Source: an uncultured Gammaproteobacteria bacterium (lineage in GTDB: Bacteria > Pseudomonadota > Gammaproteobacteria > Pseudomonadales > Pseudohongiellaceae). Taken from it: a stretch of 64,000 nucleotides of DNA. This document shows positions 16,049 to 25,670 of the stretch, piece by piece. Under the pieces are notes generated by a model that saw nothing but the letters and a program-made list of their open reading frames with translations, searched no databases and was not told where the DNA came from. The position numbers and the translations under genes are program-made. Position 1 is the stretch's first letter, and each line of letters begins with the position of its first letter. The stretch covers positions 28,095 through 92,094 of the forward strand of contig CALEJT010000074.1 of the NCBI GenBank assembly GCA_937898685.1, read 5' to 3'.

Positions 16049-17788
16049 ATGCGCCGCCGAATCCTTGCACCGTTTTCATCTGCTCTATTGCTCGCGTTGC
16101 TTGCAGCCTGCAGCGAGCGGGAACAACCAAATCCTGCCACGCCCGATCCCGCTTCTTCGGCCGAGGTCACGCCTGCGGCGAGAACTGCCGAGCTCGACTT
16201 TCCGGCACTCAGCGCGCTCGTGCGCTCCAGCGTGACGCCGGAATATCTGCGCGAAATCGTGGCGGAACTGTCGAGCGATGCCTACGAAGGTCGTGCGCCC
16301 GGCAGTGAAGGCGATCGCATGACGCAAGCCTATCTCGCCGATGCATTGCAGGTGTTGGGCTATCAACCGGGTGGCACCGAAGGTTATCTGCAGCCATTTG
16401 AACTGATCAGTATCAATGCGCAGCAGCCGTCGGAGTGGATCTTCAACTCCGGTGACAGAACGCTGCGGCTCGAACGGAACGAAGACTTCATCGCTGCAAG
16501 CGGTGTGCAGGCAAGCGAAGCACGCGTCGTGAACGCGGAAGTGGTGTTCGTGGGCTATGGCATCCAGGCACCCGAATATCAATGGGACGACTTCAAGGGT
16601 GAAAACCTGCGCGGCAAGATCCTCTTGATGCTCAACAACGACCCCGACTGGGATCCCGAACTCTTCGCCGGTGAAACCCGCCTCTATTACGGTCGCTGGG
16701 ACTACAAGTACGAATCCGCAGCACGGCAGGGCGCAGCGGGTGCCATCATCATTCATACCCAACCTTCGGCCGGCTATCCCTGGCAGGTGGTGCAGACCTC
16801 GTGGACGGGTGAGCAGTTCCAGTTGCCGGCAGGTGATGAACCGCGTCTGCAGATCAACAGTTGGATCACCGAAGATGCCGCACGCGAGTTGCTCGAACTC
16901 GTCGGCATGGATCTCGACGAGCTCGTCGCTGCCGCACGTGAACGCGATTTCCAACCGACCCCGCTCGGCATCCTCACCTCTCTGACCTTGCCGGTGGAAG
17001 TCAAACGCACACGTACGGCCAATGTCATCGGTGTATTGCCCGGCAGCGATCCGGACTTGGCGGATGAAGTCGTGGTCTATACCGCGCATCACGATCATCT
17101 CGGTGTTTCCGAAGACGAAACCGCAGAGGATCGCATCTACAACGGCGCACTCGACAATGCGAGCGGTGTGGCGGTGATCCTCGGCGTGGCGAAGGCGATT
17201 GCGGCCTTGCCGGAAGCACCGCGTCGTACGACGGTGATCAACTTCGTCGGTGCGGAAGAGCAGGGGCTCTTGGGTTCGCTCTATTACGCGCAGAATCCGA
17301 CCTATCCACCCGGGAAGATCGCCGCCAACATCAACGTCGACGGTGCGAGCATCTGGGGGCGTTCACGTGATCTCACCTACATCGGCTTCGGCAAGTCTTC
17401 GCTCGATGCCGTGGTGCAGGAAGTGGCGGCGTTCCAGAATCGTACGGTGACTCCCGATCAGTTCCCCGATCGCGGTTCCTTCTATCGTTCGGATCAATTC
17501 AGCTTCGCGCGCATCGGTGTGCCGGCGGTCTATCTCGACGGTGGCACCGACATCATCGGTCAGCCGCCGGGTTGGGGTGAGGAGCAGGTGAATCGCTACA
17601 CCGATCTGCACTATCACCAGCCGAGTGATGAGCTCGATGACACCTGGACCTTCGATGGCGTGGTGGACGACGTGCTCACCAATTTCCTGGTCGGCATGCG
17701 TGTTGCGAATGCCGACGAAATGCCAACGTGGAATCCCGGTGACGAATTCGAAGCCGCGCGTCTGGAAGCGCTGCGAGCGGTGGAATGA
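16049..17788 (+). CDS. M28 family zinc peptidase, lipoprotein
   Basis: A 579-residue exported aminopeptidase-like protein. The lipobox 'LLAAC' (Cys21) points to a membrane-anchored lipoprotein. Residues about 150-300 form a PA-like insert domain. The M28 zinc site follows: 'YTAHHDHLG' (first His/Asp), 'YNGALDNASGVAVI' (bridging Asp), 'GAEEQGLLGS' (catalytic and metal Glu), a later Asp in 'NINVDG', and 'LHYHQPSDEL' with the last His. All ligands appear present. The family trims N-terminal residues from peptides; here it probably acts in the periplasm on imported peptides. Its stop directly abuts the stop of the convergent gene. Confidence 0.9.
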   Translation: MRRRILAPFSSALLLALLAACSEREQPNPATPDPASSAEVTPAARTAELDFPALSALVRSSVTPEYLREIVAELSSDAYEGRAPGSEGDRMTQAYLADALQVLGYQPGGTEGYLQPFELISINAQQPSEWIFNSGDRTLRLERNEDFIAASGVQASEARVVNAEVVFVGYGIQAPEYQWDDFKGENLRGKILLMLNNDPDWDPELFAGETRLYYGRWDYKYESAARQGAAGAIIIHTQPSAGYPWQVVQTSWTGEQFQLPAGDEPRLQINSWITEDAARELLELVGMDLDELVAAARERDFQPTPLGILTSLTLPVEVKRTRTANVIGVLPGSDPDLADEVVVYTAHHDHLGVSEDETAEDRIYNGALDNASGVAVILGVAKAIAALPEAPRRTTVINFVGAEEQGLLGSLYYAQNPTYPPGKIAANINVDGASIWGRSRDLTYIGFGKSSLDAVVQEVAAFQNRTVTPDQFPDRGSFYRSDQFSFARIGVPAVYLDGGTDIIGQPPGWGEEQVNRYTDLHYHQPSDELDDTWTFDGVVDDVLTNFLVGMRVANADEMPTWNPGDEFEAARLEALRAVE

Positions 17789-18706
17789 CTAATCAGGGCA
17801 GGTGAGTTGAAAACCGTAGGGGATGGCGCCGCCCCAGTACTCGGGTTCCGGGTAGTAGTCGCCCGATTTGAAGCTCCACCAGTAGGTGGCGCCATCGATG
17901 CGAATGCCGAAGTGAGGTGAGACGCCGATTGCATAACGGCGATGTCGATCCCGTTGCTGCTGCGTTCTGACCATCAACTTCCGCCCATTCAATTCGGCAA
18001 AGGCAGTGACGCCATCGGCCGCGATCAGACACAGCGGCCGCCCCTGCGCCAAGGACTGCGCCGCCGCTTCCGCTCTGGCGCCGAGATCATGGCCATACCA
18101 CCAGAGCACGGTTTCCTGCGCCGCAAAGCGGATGCCTACCACCGCCAGTGGCCCCAGCAACAGCGCTGCAAACCATCCATGCATTGCTCCCTTGGCCAGC
18201 GGTTTTTGACCGGCCAGGTCCTGCATACGGCGGATTTCCTTCAGCGCCTGGAACGCAGGCAGTCCCGGAAAGAGCAAGAGACCTAGAAAAAAGATGGGCG
18301 CCGACAACGGAAGGTCCTCTGCTCTCGTTGCCGCAGACGAGACGAGGATCAGAAAAATGCCCACTGCAATCAGTGCGAAGATCGCTGCTCCCACCAAGCC
18401 CAGTTGCAACAACAGTATCTGCACGCGCAACCGCAGCGCGGACTCCTGTCCCGGCTTCCACCAGGCACCGATCAACCCCACAGTGCCGTAAATGCCCAGG
18501 ACCCATGGAATGAGTGCCATGGAGGACGCGGACGAGATGAGCTGCGTGGAGGAAGGCAGCATCATGGCGAAGAGCAGCGATGCATAGGCGGAAATGCCCA
18601 CGCTGTAGGCGGTGACGAGATGGCGCATGGTGGCTCTGGTGGTTTTGATGCCAGAGACTAGGCGGCGGGAGCTCGGCTGTAAACCGGGACGCGAGTAAAG
18701 CGACAT
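17789..18706 (-). CDS. membrane protein of unknown function
   Basis: A 305-residue protein I do not recognise. Hydrophobicity suggests five membrane helices (about 28-50, 58-80, 92-118, 130-150, 172-190). A soluble C-terminal domain of about 110 residues follows, with 'GRPLCLIAADG', 'YAIGVSPHFGIRIDGATYWWSFKSGDYYPEPEYWGG' -type aromatic-rich sequence split by short loops, and a terminal Cys. The start could instead be the ATG at 18628 (27 residues shorter), which lies right before the first helix. It follows the next upstream minus-strand gene by six bases, so the two are likely co-transcribed. Function cannot be proposed. Confidence 0.6.
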   Translation of the reverse strand: MSLYSRPGLQPSSRRLVSGIKTTRATMRHLVTAYSVGISAYASLLFAMMLPSSTQLISSASSMALIPWVLGIYGTVGLIGAWWKPGQESALRLRVQILLLQLGLVGAAIFALIAVGIFLILVSSAATRAEDLPLSAPIFFLGLLLFPGLPAFQALKEIRRMQDLAGQKPLAKGAMHGWFAALLLGPLAVVGIRFAAQETVLWWYGHDLGARAEAAAQSLAQGRPLCLIAADGVTAFAELNGRKLMVRTQQQRDRHRRYAIGVSPHFGIRIDGATYWWSFKSGDYYPEPEYWGGAIPYGFQLTCPD

Positions 18707-18712
18707 CCCAGA

Positions 18713-19276
18713 TCAGTTGTCGCGGCGTTGTACCTCTTGGGGCTTGCAAGCGGAATAAACGGTATTCACCAGCTCCGCTGGTTGCTCCAGCGCATAGGCA
18801 TTCCAGTCCACGGCCGATGCACGCGTGAGCGCGAGGATGCGCGTCTTGAGCAACTGCACCGCCTGTGCGCCTTGGGGTGAGAGCTGCGCGATGACCTGAT
18901 CGAAATAGGTACTTGCGGCCTTGGAATAGAGTTGCTCGATGCTGCTCAGCTGCTCGGCAAGGGCGGGGGCGCTGTCGCTCGAAAGATAATCGCCGCGGAT
19001 CACAGCGGCGCAGAGTTTGGCGCGTTGTTCGAAGGCCTGACGTGGAACGTCGTCGATCTCGTTCTGCGCGCGCAGCAATATCTGGCGATCCGCTTCACTC
19101 AGTTCGAAACGTTGCAGTGCCCCCATCGGCAAGGCTTCGGCCGCGTTGCGCACGGCGCTCATCATCGCGATGTGTTCCGGTGGCGTGGTCGTGGGCCAGG
19201 GGAGCTCGGCGTGCAGCGCAGGTGCGAACAGCAGACTCAGGGTGAGAGCGGTACTGCGTAGAGAGGTCGACGACAC
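18713..19276 (-). CDS. secreted alpha-helical protein of unknown function
   Basis: A 187-residue protein. The GTG at 19276 is chosen because GGAAGGA sits six bases before it and because it places a signal peptide ('STALTLSLLFAPALHA') at the N-terminus; a longer frame to 19339 lacks such support. The mature part is Ala/Glu/Gln-rich and probably all helical, with two cysteines ('RAKLCAAV', 'YSACKPQ') that might form a disulfide. No family recognised. It precedes the membrane-protein gene by six bases, so the two may act together in the envelope. Confidence 0.6.
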   Translation of the reverse strand: MSSTSLRSTALTLSLLFAPALHAELPWPTTTPPEHIAMMSAVRNAAEALPMGALQRFELSEADRQILLRAQNEIDDVPRQAFEQRAKLCAAVIRGDYLSSDSAPALAEQLSSIEQLYSKAASTYFDQVIAQLSPQGAQAVQLLKTRILALTRASAVDWNAYALEQPAELVNTVYSACKPQEVQRRDN

Positions 19277-19451
19277 GGAATCCTTCCGATATGAGACTGA
19301 CGCGACCCCGGATGTTCCGGATATCCGGCGAAGGGTCAATCAGCCTGAAGTGTTAATACTTGCCACCGCGACTCATTCGCGCGGCCGCTGCAAACGCGGT
19401 TGGCTCGACTGGCGAGCGGCAGGCGCCGCCCACTCAGTCCTTCGAAGCTGC

Positions 19452-19988
19452 TCACACTCCCACTATCCCATGCAGGCCTACGAGCAGGAGAGGAAGGAGT
19501 ATGACGAGCGCCGTCGCGCCCACCAGATACGGACGTAGGCCATCGAGTGGTGTCGAAGATAGGGAGTGCAGGCGCCGCCAACGCCGCAGGAAGTCATGCG
19601 TGCCGAGCAGCACCGGAGCAAAGTAGAAGGCAAGGAGGGTGTCGAGCAATTCGAAGCTATCGTTGATGGCACCCAGACTCAGTATCGGCAGCAGCGCAAC
19701 GATGCCGAGAAAACCGGCGCCCAACAGCACCAGGTCCAGTTGCAGCGAAGAGATACCGAGCTTTTCCAACTTGCGCCACCCGCGCCAGAGGCCGACGTAA
19801 CCCAAGAGGCAACATAGAAAGGCGGGCAGGGGAATGGCCGCCAGAGCTGAGTCGGTAAGTGTCACCAGCGAGAAGCGCACGAGCGCCCACGCCAATAGCA
19901 CAAACAGAAACTGGCAATAGAGGAACAATACGACGCGCAGCGCGACGAGGGAGAAGGACCCTATGGCTCTGGCGGTGGACATCGGCAA
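19452..19988 (-). CDS. small polytopic membrane protein of unknown function
   Basis: A 178-residue protein with about four strongly hydrophobic helices (about 14-40, 48-68, 84-106, 150-175) joined by short Arg-rich loops ('RGWRKLEKLG', 'RRWRRLHS'). No catalytic motif or family seen. It lies in a same-strand run of envelope proteins with unknown roles, 81 bases downstream of the TonB-C protein gene. Confidence 0.5.
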   Translation of the reverse strand: MPMSTARAIGSFSLVALRVVLFLYCQFLFVLLAWALVRFSLVTLTDSALAAIPLPAFLCCLLGYVGLWRGWRKLEKLGISSLQLDLVLLGAGFLGIVALLPILSLGAINDSFELLDTLLAFYFAPVLLGTHDFLRRWRRLHSLSSTPLDGLRPYLVGATALVILLPLLLVGLHGIVGV

Positions 19989-20069
19989 GCACTCGTTGGG
20001 AGTGCGCCGATGTTCGCAAACTGTACTGAGGATTCAAGATGGCAGAGTGCCAGGTAAACAATCACCTCC

Positions 20070-21599
20070 TCAGAGCCAGGCAAACTGGTAACGCAGCCGC
20101 ACCTTGTCAGCGTTGCTCGCGCGCAGCGGCGGACGGTAGGGCGCATTGGTGAGCACTTTCAGCAGCCGATCCCTCACGCGACGGTCGGCATTGTCGGAAG
20201 TGCCGAGAATTTCGATGTCCTCGGCGCGGCCGTTGGCATTGACGCGAAAGGCGACGTCGATGTACCCGTCGAAGTCGAGATGTGCTCCGCTGCGCAGGCC
20301 ACGCTCGTGCAGGGAATGCGGGTGACTGGCAAAGGTCGGCAACTGCACCGGCACCGGTGGATTCAGGAAGGCATCGATGCGCTCCTCGTCCCACTGCTGT
20401 TCCATGAGGAATTCGCGGGCGCGGGCGTATTCGGCTTCTCCACGTTTTCTGTGGCCAAAGAGCAGATGCCAGTCGCCGAGTTCCAGCATCGCACGCGCCA
20501 CGTCCTCCGCCTGCGCGGCAGGATCATTCAGTCGATAGGCGAGGATGCGGGTGAAGGCTTCGACGCCGCCCTTGTAGCTGGGAGCGCGCTTGTACTGCTC
20601 GTCCATGCGCACGGTGTCGCGCATGCCGGGCTCGTGGGCGCTGAGGAAGAAGTCGCTGTCGGCTTCCAGCTTGCGCCGATTGGCCTGCATGAACAGCGTG
20701 GCGATGAGACGTTTTTCGATGGTCGGCAACTGCGGATCGTCGTACTGCTGCAGATCGAGCAGAGTCTGGATCGAGCGCAGGAAGAGATGCTGCGCGCGGC
20801 CGAGCCAGAAGAAGGAGAGTTCGGTCAAGGTCAGCTTGTTGGGATTCAGAAAGTAGGCTGCGTCCTCGGCACTCAACTTGAGGTCCTTCTGCGCCACCAC
20901 GCCACCGATGCCGCGTTCGAAGGCGGCGAAATACATGTCGCCCAAGGCCGTGAGTTCCGGCACCACCGCAGCGTTGTCGCGGCCATAGGCGCGCTGATGC
21001 AGGTGGATGAGATATTCCTGCCGCTCCAGCGCACTCTGATAATCGCCCAGCGCCAGATGGCTCGCGATGGCAAGGCGTACCGGCTCGAACAGCTCGGGCG
21101 CATAGAGACCAAAGTTGATGCGGCTGTTGTGCTCGGCTCTGGCCAGGGTTTCGAGCGCCGCTTCGTGTTCACCGCGAGCCTGCTGCAGCCGGGCGAGAGA
21201 GAGCAAGTGTTCGTTGAGGTGTGGATCGTAGGGCCCGCCGCGTTCCACCTGGCTGGCGATGGCGTTGAGGTAACGGGTGTCGTCACGCGGAGTGGCTGCG
21301 GTGCGTAGCGCGAAGAACGGCGCTCCTGCGCCCTGGCCGAAGGCCATGTGATCGCTCCACTCGGTGTCCTCCATTGGCGCAGGCCCCAGCGAAGCCTTGA
21401 CCGCCACCTTGGGCAGATCGGCCAGAGCGGTCGTCTGATCCACATGGCTGAGCGGGATGGCGTCGAATACGAGATTGGCAAGTTTCGGCGCGGCGCTGAG
21501 CGGCTGTGCCAGTAGCACCAGGAGCAGAGCAAAGGGGAACGTGTTGGGTGCAGGGCGGCCTGAGGATACAGGCGCAAAGGCGATGGCTACTTTGTTCAC
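20070..21599 (-). CDS. exported TPR-like protein with C-terminal TonB-C domain
   Basis: About 509 residues from a GTG at 21599, which puts a signal peptide ('FALLLVLLAQPLSAAP') near the N-terminus; an upstream start at 21686 is possible. The middle is helical and TPR-like ('RLQQARGEHEAALETLARAEHNSRINFGLY', broken by loops). The last about 70 residues resemble a TonB C-terminal domain: 'DGYIDVAFRVNANGRAEDIEIL...LLKVLTNAPYRPPL'. There is no Pro-rich linker or retained membrane anchor as in true TonB, so it is more likely a soluble periplasmic protein. It is paralogous to the gene at 21919-23481: both contain 'LVFDA(I/F)PL', 'SRIN.GL(Y/F)APE' and the same domain order. Role unknown. Confidence 0.7.
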   Translation of the reverse strand: MNKVAIAFAPVSSGRPAPNTFPFALLLVLLAQPLSAAPKLANLVFDAIPLSHVDQTTALADLPKVAVKASLGPAPMEDTEWSDHMAFGQGAGAPFFALRTAATPRDDTRYLNAIASQVERGGPYDPHLNEHLLSLARLQQARGEHEAALETLARAEHNSRINFGLYAPELFEPVRLAIASHLALGDYQSALERQEYLIHLHQRAYGRDNAAVVPELTALGDMYFAAFERGIGGVVAQKDLKLSAEDAAYFLNPNKLTLTELSFFWLGRAQHLFLRSIQTLLDLQQYDDPQLPTIEKRLIATLFMQANRRKLEADSDFFLSAHEPGMRDTVRMDEQYKRAPSYKGGVEAFTRILAYRLNDPAAQAEDVARAMLELGDWHLLFGHRKRGEAEYARAREFLMEQQWDEERIDAFLNPPVPVQLPTFASHPHSLHERGLRSGAHLDFDGYIDVAFRVNANGRAEDIEILGTSDNADRRVRDRLLKVLTNAPYRPPLRASNADKVRLRYQFAWL

Positions 21600-21918
21600 G
21601 GCGATACACTCGGGTTGGTCACACCTGGCCCGGTGGCTTGCACGGGGCCTCCATCGCAGTCCCGGTAAGGACTGCCCAGGCACCACTGGTGCCTTCCCCT
21701 CGCAGTGAAGAAGGATCGCGCTGGTTGTTGGCCGTCGACGGCGCGACTCGTGATTTCCGGCCTCACTCGGGCCAGAGCAACATGTATGCCAAGGGTTCTA
21801 GAATCCTTGCAGGTCAAGGTTCTTGACGATATTGGGCGTGAACCGTAGCGAGTGACCAGTGGTGGGTGCTGAGCCGAGTCAGAACAGAAAGGCGGGGCGT
21901 TGCGCCGTTTTGGTGCGT
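21600..21918. other. intergenic region between the two TonB-C paralogs
   Basis: 319 bases, no gene seen. It contains a hairpin or operator-like palindrome AGGCACC-ACT-GGTGCCT at 21678-21694 and, on the minus strand, a TTGACC that could be a -35 element (about 21820). It probably holds the promoter of the downstream paralog. Confidence 0.4.
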
Positions 21919-23481
21919 CTAGCCGGCTTCCGGCAGCTCCTTGAAGTAGTAGCGCACGGAGAACTCCTGCGCCTCGCGCGCCAGGGCGGCAGAAAGACTG
22001 GGACGGAAAGGCGAGGCACGCAGCACGCGGCGCAGACGACGCTCGACTTCGCGCGTAACGTTCTCGGAACGGTCCAGCACCTCCATCTTGTTCATCGAAC
22101 CGTAGCGCGAGATACGGATCTTCACGTCGACCCAGCCGTCATAGTCGAGCGGCGCATCTTCGGGAATCCCGAATTGACGTCGGCTGTTGGGACGCGGCGC
22201 GATCTCCGGCAATTGCACGGGTACGGCGGGATCGAACAAGGCCTTGATGCGTTCTTCCGGCACGCCCGCATCACGCAGGCGCTGCGCCGCCGCTTCGTAC
22301 AGATTGAAAGCGGTGCTGCGACGATCGAACAGCATGTTCCAGTCGGCGAGCCCCACCGTCGGCAGCACTTTCTCGATGGGATCCAGACGAGGATGGGCGT
22401 CGTGGTAGATCTGCAGGCGTTGATAGGCGGCCTGGCCATTCCTGAAGCTGACGGGGCTGAGGGCCAGCTGTTCGCGGCGCAGGCGTGAGCCGGTGGAGGT
22501 GACGCGGCGGTTCAGATAAAAGACCGGGTCTTCCAGAATGCCGGCGCGGTGTGCGCCGAGGAACACGGCTTCGATCAGACGCAGTTCGAGGTCCGTCAGC
22601 TCTTCCAACTGGCTCAGGGTGAGACGACGTGGCTCCACCATGTTTCTGATGGCCTGGTAGTACTGACTCTGCGCGGCATAGAGATTGCCCATCGCCAGTG
22701 CGCGCGGCGTGAGCAGACGCGTGCTCTGCACCCGCGGGATCTGATAGGGGCCGCTCGAGGTGAGACCGAAGGCAGCACCGCCGCCGCCCGAGACGAGGCC
22801 GACATTGTTGCCGGCTTTCAGCGCGCGATCGAAGTTGCCCATGTTCCAGTCGGCGAGCGACACCAAGGAGGGCACGACTTCCACGCTTTCTTCACCATAT
22901 TGCTGACTGGCGAGGTAGTAGAGATAACGTCGGCGCTGATCGGCGGCACCGAGATCACCCCGCGCGGCATAGCTGGTGATCATGCGTTCGATGATCGGGA
23001 ACTGCTCGGGTGCAAAGAGGCCGTTGTTGATGCGGCTGATGTATTCGGCCTTCTCGAAGGCGGCGATGGCCTGCTCGTGATCGCCCAACTGTTGATAGCC
23101 GAGACCCAGGGCCAGATAAGGTTCGAATAGCAGTTGGTCGAAGGGCGAGGCTTCCTGCTGCGTCCTGGCAATGGCGTCGAGGTAGGCGTCCACCGTTTCC
23201 TGCGCCAGCGCCGGCGCATTTGCTTCGGTCGGCAGAATCAGTTGTTTTTCGACGCGCGCGGCGATGGGCAGAGGCAGTTTGCCGAAGCGCTGGGGAGCGC
23301 GGGGCGGAGGGGCATTGGAGCCGGGTGGTGGCAACGGGAAGGCGTCGAAGACGAGGCGATCGAGATCGAACTCCGCGAGTGCCGCATTACCGCAAAGACA
23401 GGCGGCGCAGAAGAAAGCGAGTTGGAACGCTCGTAAGGGAGCGTCGATGGCAGCGGAGAAGAAGGCGCGGTGTTTCGACAT
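21919..23481 (-). CDS. exported TPR-like protein with C-terminal TonB-C domain (paralog)
   Basis: A 520-residue protein with a signal peptide ending 'CGNAALAEF' (about residue 36) and a Pro-rich stretch just after it ('PLPPPGSNAPPPRAP'). Helical repeats with TPR character follow ('YLALGLGYQQLGDHEQAIAAFEKAEYIS', given in parts). The C-terminal TonB-C-like domain reads 'DGWVDVKIRISRYGSMNKMEVL...RRVLRASPFRPSL'. It shares order and several motifs with the neighbour at 20070-21599, so the pair arose by duplication. No inner-membrane anchor remains after cleavage. The start at 23481 gives a normal signal peptide. Function unknown; an envelope scaffold or sensor are possibilities. Confidence 0.72.
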   Translation of the reverse strand: MSKHRAFFSAAIDAPLRAFQLAFFCAACLCGNAALAEFDLDRLVFDAFPLPPPGSNAPPPRAPQRFGKLPLPIAARVEKQLILPTEANAPALAQETVDAYLDAIARTQQEASPFDQLLFEPYLALGLGYQQLGDHEQAIAAFEKAEYISRINNGLFAPEQFPIIERMITSYAARGDLGAADQRRRYLYYLASQQYGEESVEVVPSLVSLADWNMGNFDRALKAGNNVGLVSGGGGAAFGLTSSGPYQIPRVQSTRLLTPRALAMGNLYAAQSQYYQAIRNMVEPRRLTLSQLEELTDLELRLIEAVFLGAHRAGILEDPVFYLNRRVTSTGSRLRREQLALSPVSFRNGQAAYQRLQIYHDAHPRLDPIEKVLPTVGLADWNMLFDRRSTAFNLYEAAAQRLRDAGVPEERIKALFDPAVPVQLPEIAPRPNSRRQFGIPEDAPLDYDGWVDVKIRISRYGSMNKMEVLDRSENVTREVERRLRRVLRASPFRPSLSAALAREAQEFSVRYYFKELPEAG

Positions 23482-23596
23482 GCTTCTGTGGACCCTCCCA
23501 GGTTCTTGAAGCTTTCACCGTGCCGCCATGTCCTTACAGCGGGGCGCCCGGATCGAACGGATGAGGCCGACGAATGCGCTCAATCATACGCCTGCC

Positions 23597-24670
23597 TCAG
23601 TGACTTTCCAGCCGGTGCTGCAGCAGCAGATCTTCACCAAAGTCGCCGTCCTTGCTGCGCCACACCGTGTGCACGTGGTTGCCGTCGTTCTGCACCAGGT
23701 CGTACTCGAAGAAGAAGTCCGGGCCTTCCAGGCGATAGTAGTGGGCATCGCCCTCGTTGGTGCCGCCGTACCACACGAAGCGCAGATCGTTGACATCGAC
23801 CTGATCGAGGTAGGCACGCGAGATCTCGGGACGATAGGCCGTGATCACTTCATCGAGAATGCGCTGCACACCGTCCTTCTGGGTGGCGCTGAGCTCGCGC
23901 ACGGCGATGCCCTGCGGCGGCAGGGCCTTCCAGGCATCCCAATCGGCGGGCGGACGATTCAGCGTGCCCGACAGAATGTCGAAGGGCGGGTTGCCGTCCT
24001 CGATCGCGATTTCACGTTGTTCTGGGGTGAGACTGTTGATCAGGGCCAGACCGGCTTCGTGTGGACCACGCAGGTTGCGGAAACCTGCCAAGGGACCACT
24101 CTGCAGCTTGGCGGGCGAAGCGCCGAAGAAGGAGGGCGTCACGCTCAGCTCGGACGGTGCCACCGCAAAATTCAGCGAAAGGTGATGGCCTTCGAAGCGC
24201 CAGTCCCAACGTTGATCCAGGCTGGGTTCTCCGAAGATGGCGAGCGTGTAGTTTTCCGTACCGCGCGGAAAACCGGCGGTTTCCGTGTCCGCCAGAATCT
24301 TTTCCATTTGCATGATCTGAATGGCGGAAAGATAGCCCTTGCCACTCAGTGCGGTGTTGAGGAGTTCATGCACGAGTGCGCGTTGCTCGGCCGTCATGAA
24401 GTCGAGCGGCAGACCTTTGCGCAGGTAGGGCCAGTAGACGTAGTTGGTGCGTTCGGGATCGTCGGGGGCGAGCAGCGCCAGTTCGCGGCGGTTGTAACCC
24501 ACGGAAGTTTCCAGACCGCTGGGGCGCCCCTCCATGGTGGCGAGAAAGGCCCGTGCGATGCGCGTCATCTCGGCATTGATGGTGGCGATGTCGGGACCTT
24601 CGGCCTTGTCGGCAAACGCACTGTGTGCTGCAAGACACGAGAGACTGGCGAGCAGGAGCAGGGTACGCAT
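23597..24670 (-). CDS. DUF3500 domain-containing exported protein
   Basis: A 357-residue protein with a signal peptide ('MRTLLLLASLSCLAAHSAFA'). It matches DUF3500 as I recall it: an N-terminal helical part with 'RTNYVYWPYLRKGLPLDFM', a core 'FGEPSLDQRWDWRFEGHHLSLNFAV', and a C-terminal 'RFVWYGGTNEGDAHYYRLEGPDFFFEYDL...NHVHTVWR' (several His and acidic residues that could bind metal). The family is common in bacteria and fungi, of unknown biochemical role. ATG 24670 follows AAAGGAA by six bases and starts the signal peptide; the frame is open for 36 codons upstream. Confidence 0.82.
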   Translation of the reverse strand: MRTLLLLASLSCLAAHSAFADKAEGPDIATINAEMTRIARAFLATMEGRPSGLETSVGYNRRELALLAPDDPERTNYVYWPYLRKGLPLDFMTAEQRALVHELLNTALSGKGYLSAIQIMQMEKILADTETAGFPRGTENYTLAIFGEPSLDQRWDWRFEGHHLSLNFAVAPSELSVTPSFFGASPAKLQSGPLAGFRNLRGPHEAGLALINSLTPEQREIAIEDGNPPFDILSGTLNRPPADWDAWKALPPQGIAVRELSATQKDGVQRILDEVITAYRPEISRAYLDQVDVNDLRFVWYGGTNEGDAHYYRLEGPDFFFEYDLVQNDGNHVHTVWRSKDGDFGEDLLLQHRLESH

Positions 24671-24854
24671 GAAGATTCCTTTCGGGTCGGCGCGACTGCG
24701 CTTCGTGTTGTAGTTCTTGTTTATTGTTTTGCGTTTTATGAACTTCGCGCGCATTTTGACGGCGTGCAATGGGCGCAAGTGTACCCCAGCGCCCCAAAAA
24801 TGTTAGTCTGCCCAGCCCCTAGGGCCAGGAGTAGTTAAGGCGCAGGAGTAGTCC

Positions 24855-25655
24855 ATGAGTACGCGCGCACCGATTCTGTACTTGCCTCACGGCGGCGGTC
24901 CGCTGCCTCTGACGAACGATCCTTCACACGCCGAGCTGAAGAGCTTTCTGCAGACCTTGCCCGAGCGTTTCCCGAAGCCGCGCGCGATCGTGATGATCAG
25001 TGCGCATTGGGAAGCCCCGCGCGTCTGCGTGTATGACGATCCGGCACCGGAGCTTCTGTTCGACTACTACAACTTTCCCCTCGAAACCTATCAGTACCGC
25101 TATCCCGCACCCGGCGAACCGCACCTCGCGGACAAGGTGCAGAGCTTGCTGACGGAGCTGGGTTTCGAAGCCGCCACCTTGCAGGGGCGCGGATTCGATC
25201 ACGGCATGTTCGTGCCGATGATGCTGCTCTACCCCGAGGCCGACGTGCCTTGTGTACAGGTGTCGCTCATCAAGGGACTCGATCCACGCACGCATCTGGA
25301 CATTGGCGTGGCGTTACGTCCCTTGCTCGACGAGAACGTGGCGATCATCGGTTCCGGCATGAGCTTCCACAACATGCGCGCGCTGTTGTCGGAACCCGAT
25401 CCGCGTCTTTCTCAGGCCAGCGATGCCTTCGATGAATGGCTGGTGGAGACCATGACCTCGGCGCTGTCCGACCGTGAGCAACGTGAACGGCTCATCGAGT
25501 GGGAAAAGGCGCCCTACGCGCGTTTCTGTCATCCGCGTGAAGAGCATCTGATGCCGCTCTTCGTCTGTGCCGGCGCTTCCGGTTTCACCAATGCCGAGCT
25601 CATCTTCAACCGTGTGCTGATGGGGCATCGCGTCAGCGGTTTCGGATGGTTCTGA
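24855..25655 (+). CDS. DODA-type extradiol ring-opening dioxygenase (LigB family)
   Basis: A 266-residue class III extradiol dioxygenase related to YgiD/4,5-DOPA dioxygenase. Candidate metal ligands: His13 in 'LPHGGGP', the His in 'MISAHWE' (about 51), His116 in 'GRGFDHGMFVP', and His173 in 'GSGMSFHNMR'. The C-terminal 'HPREEHLMPLFVCAGA' is typical. These cytosolic enzymes cleave catechols such as L-DOPA; the physiological substrate in bacteria is unclear. The gene stands alone, 15 bases from the end of the convergent fumC. An AGGAGT precedes the ATG by six bases. Confidence 0.88.
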   Translation: MSTRAPILYLPHGGGPLPLTNDPSHAELKSFLQTLPERFPKPRAIVMISAHWEAPRVCVYDDPAPELLFDYYNFPLETYQYRYPAPGEPHLADKVQSLLTELGFEAATLQGRGFDHGMFVPMMLLYPEADVPCVQVSLIKGLDPRTHLDIGVALRPLLDENVAIIGSGMSFHNMRALLSEPDPRLSQASDAFDEWLVETMTSALSDREQRERLIEWEKAPYARFCHPREEHLMPLFVCAGASGFTNAELIFNRVLMGHRVSGFGWF

Positions 25656-25670
25656 TCCGATCGGTTGGAT

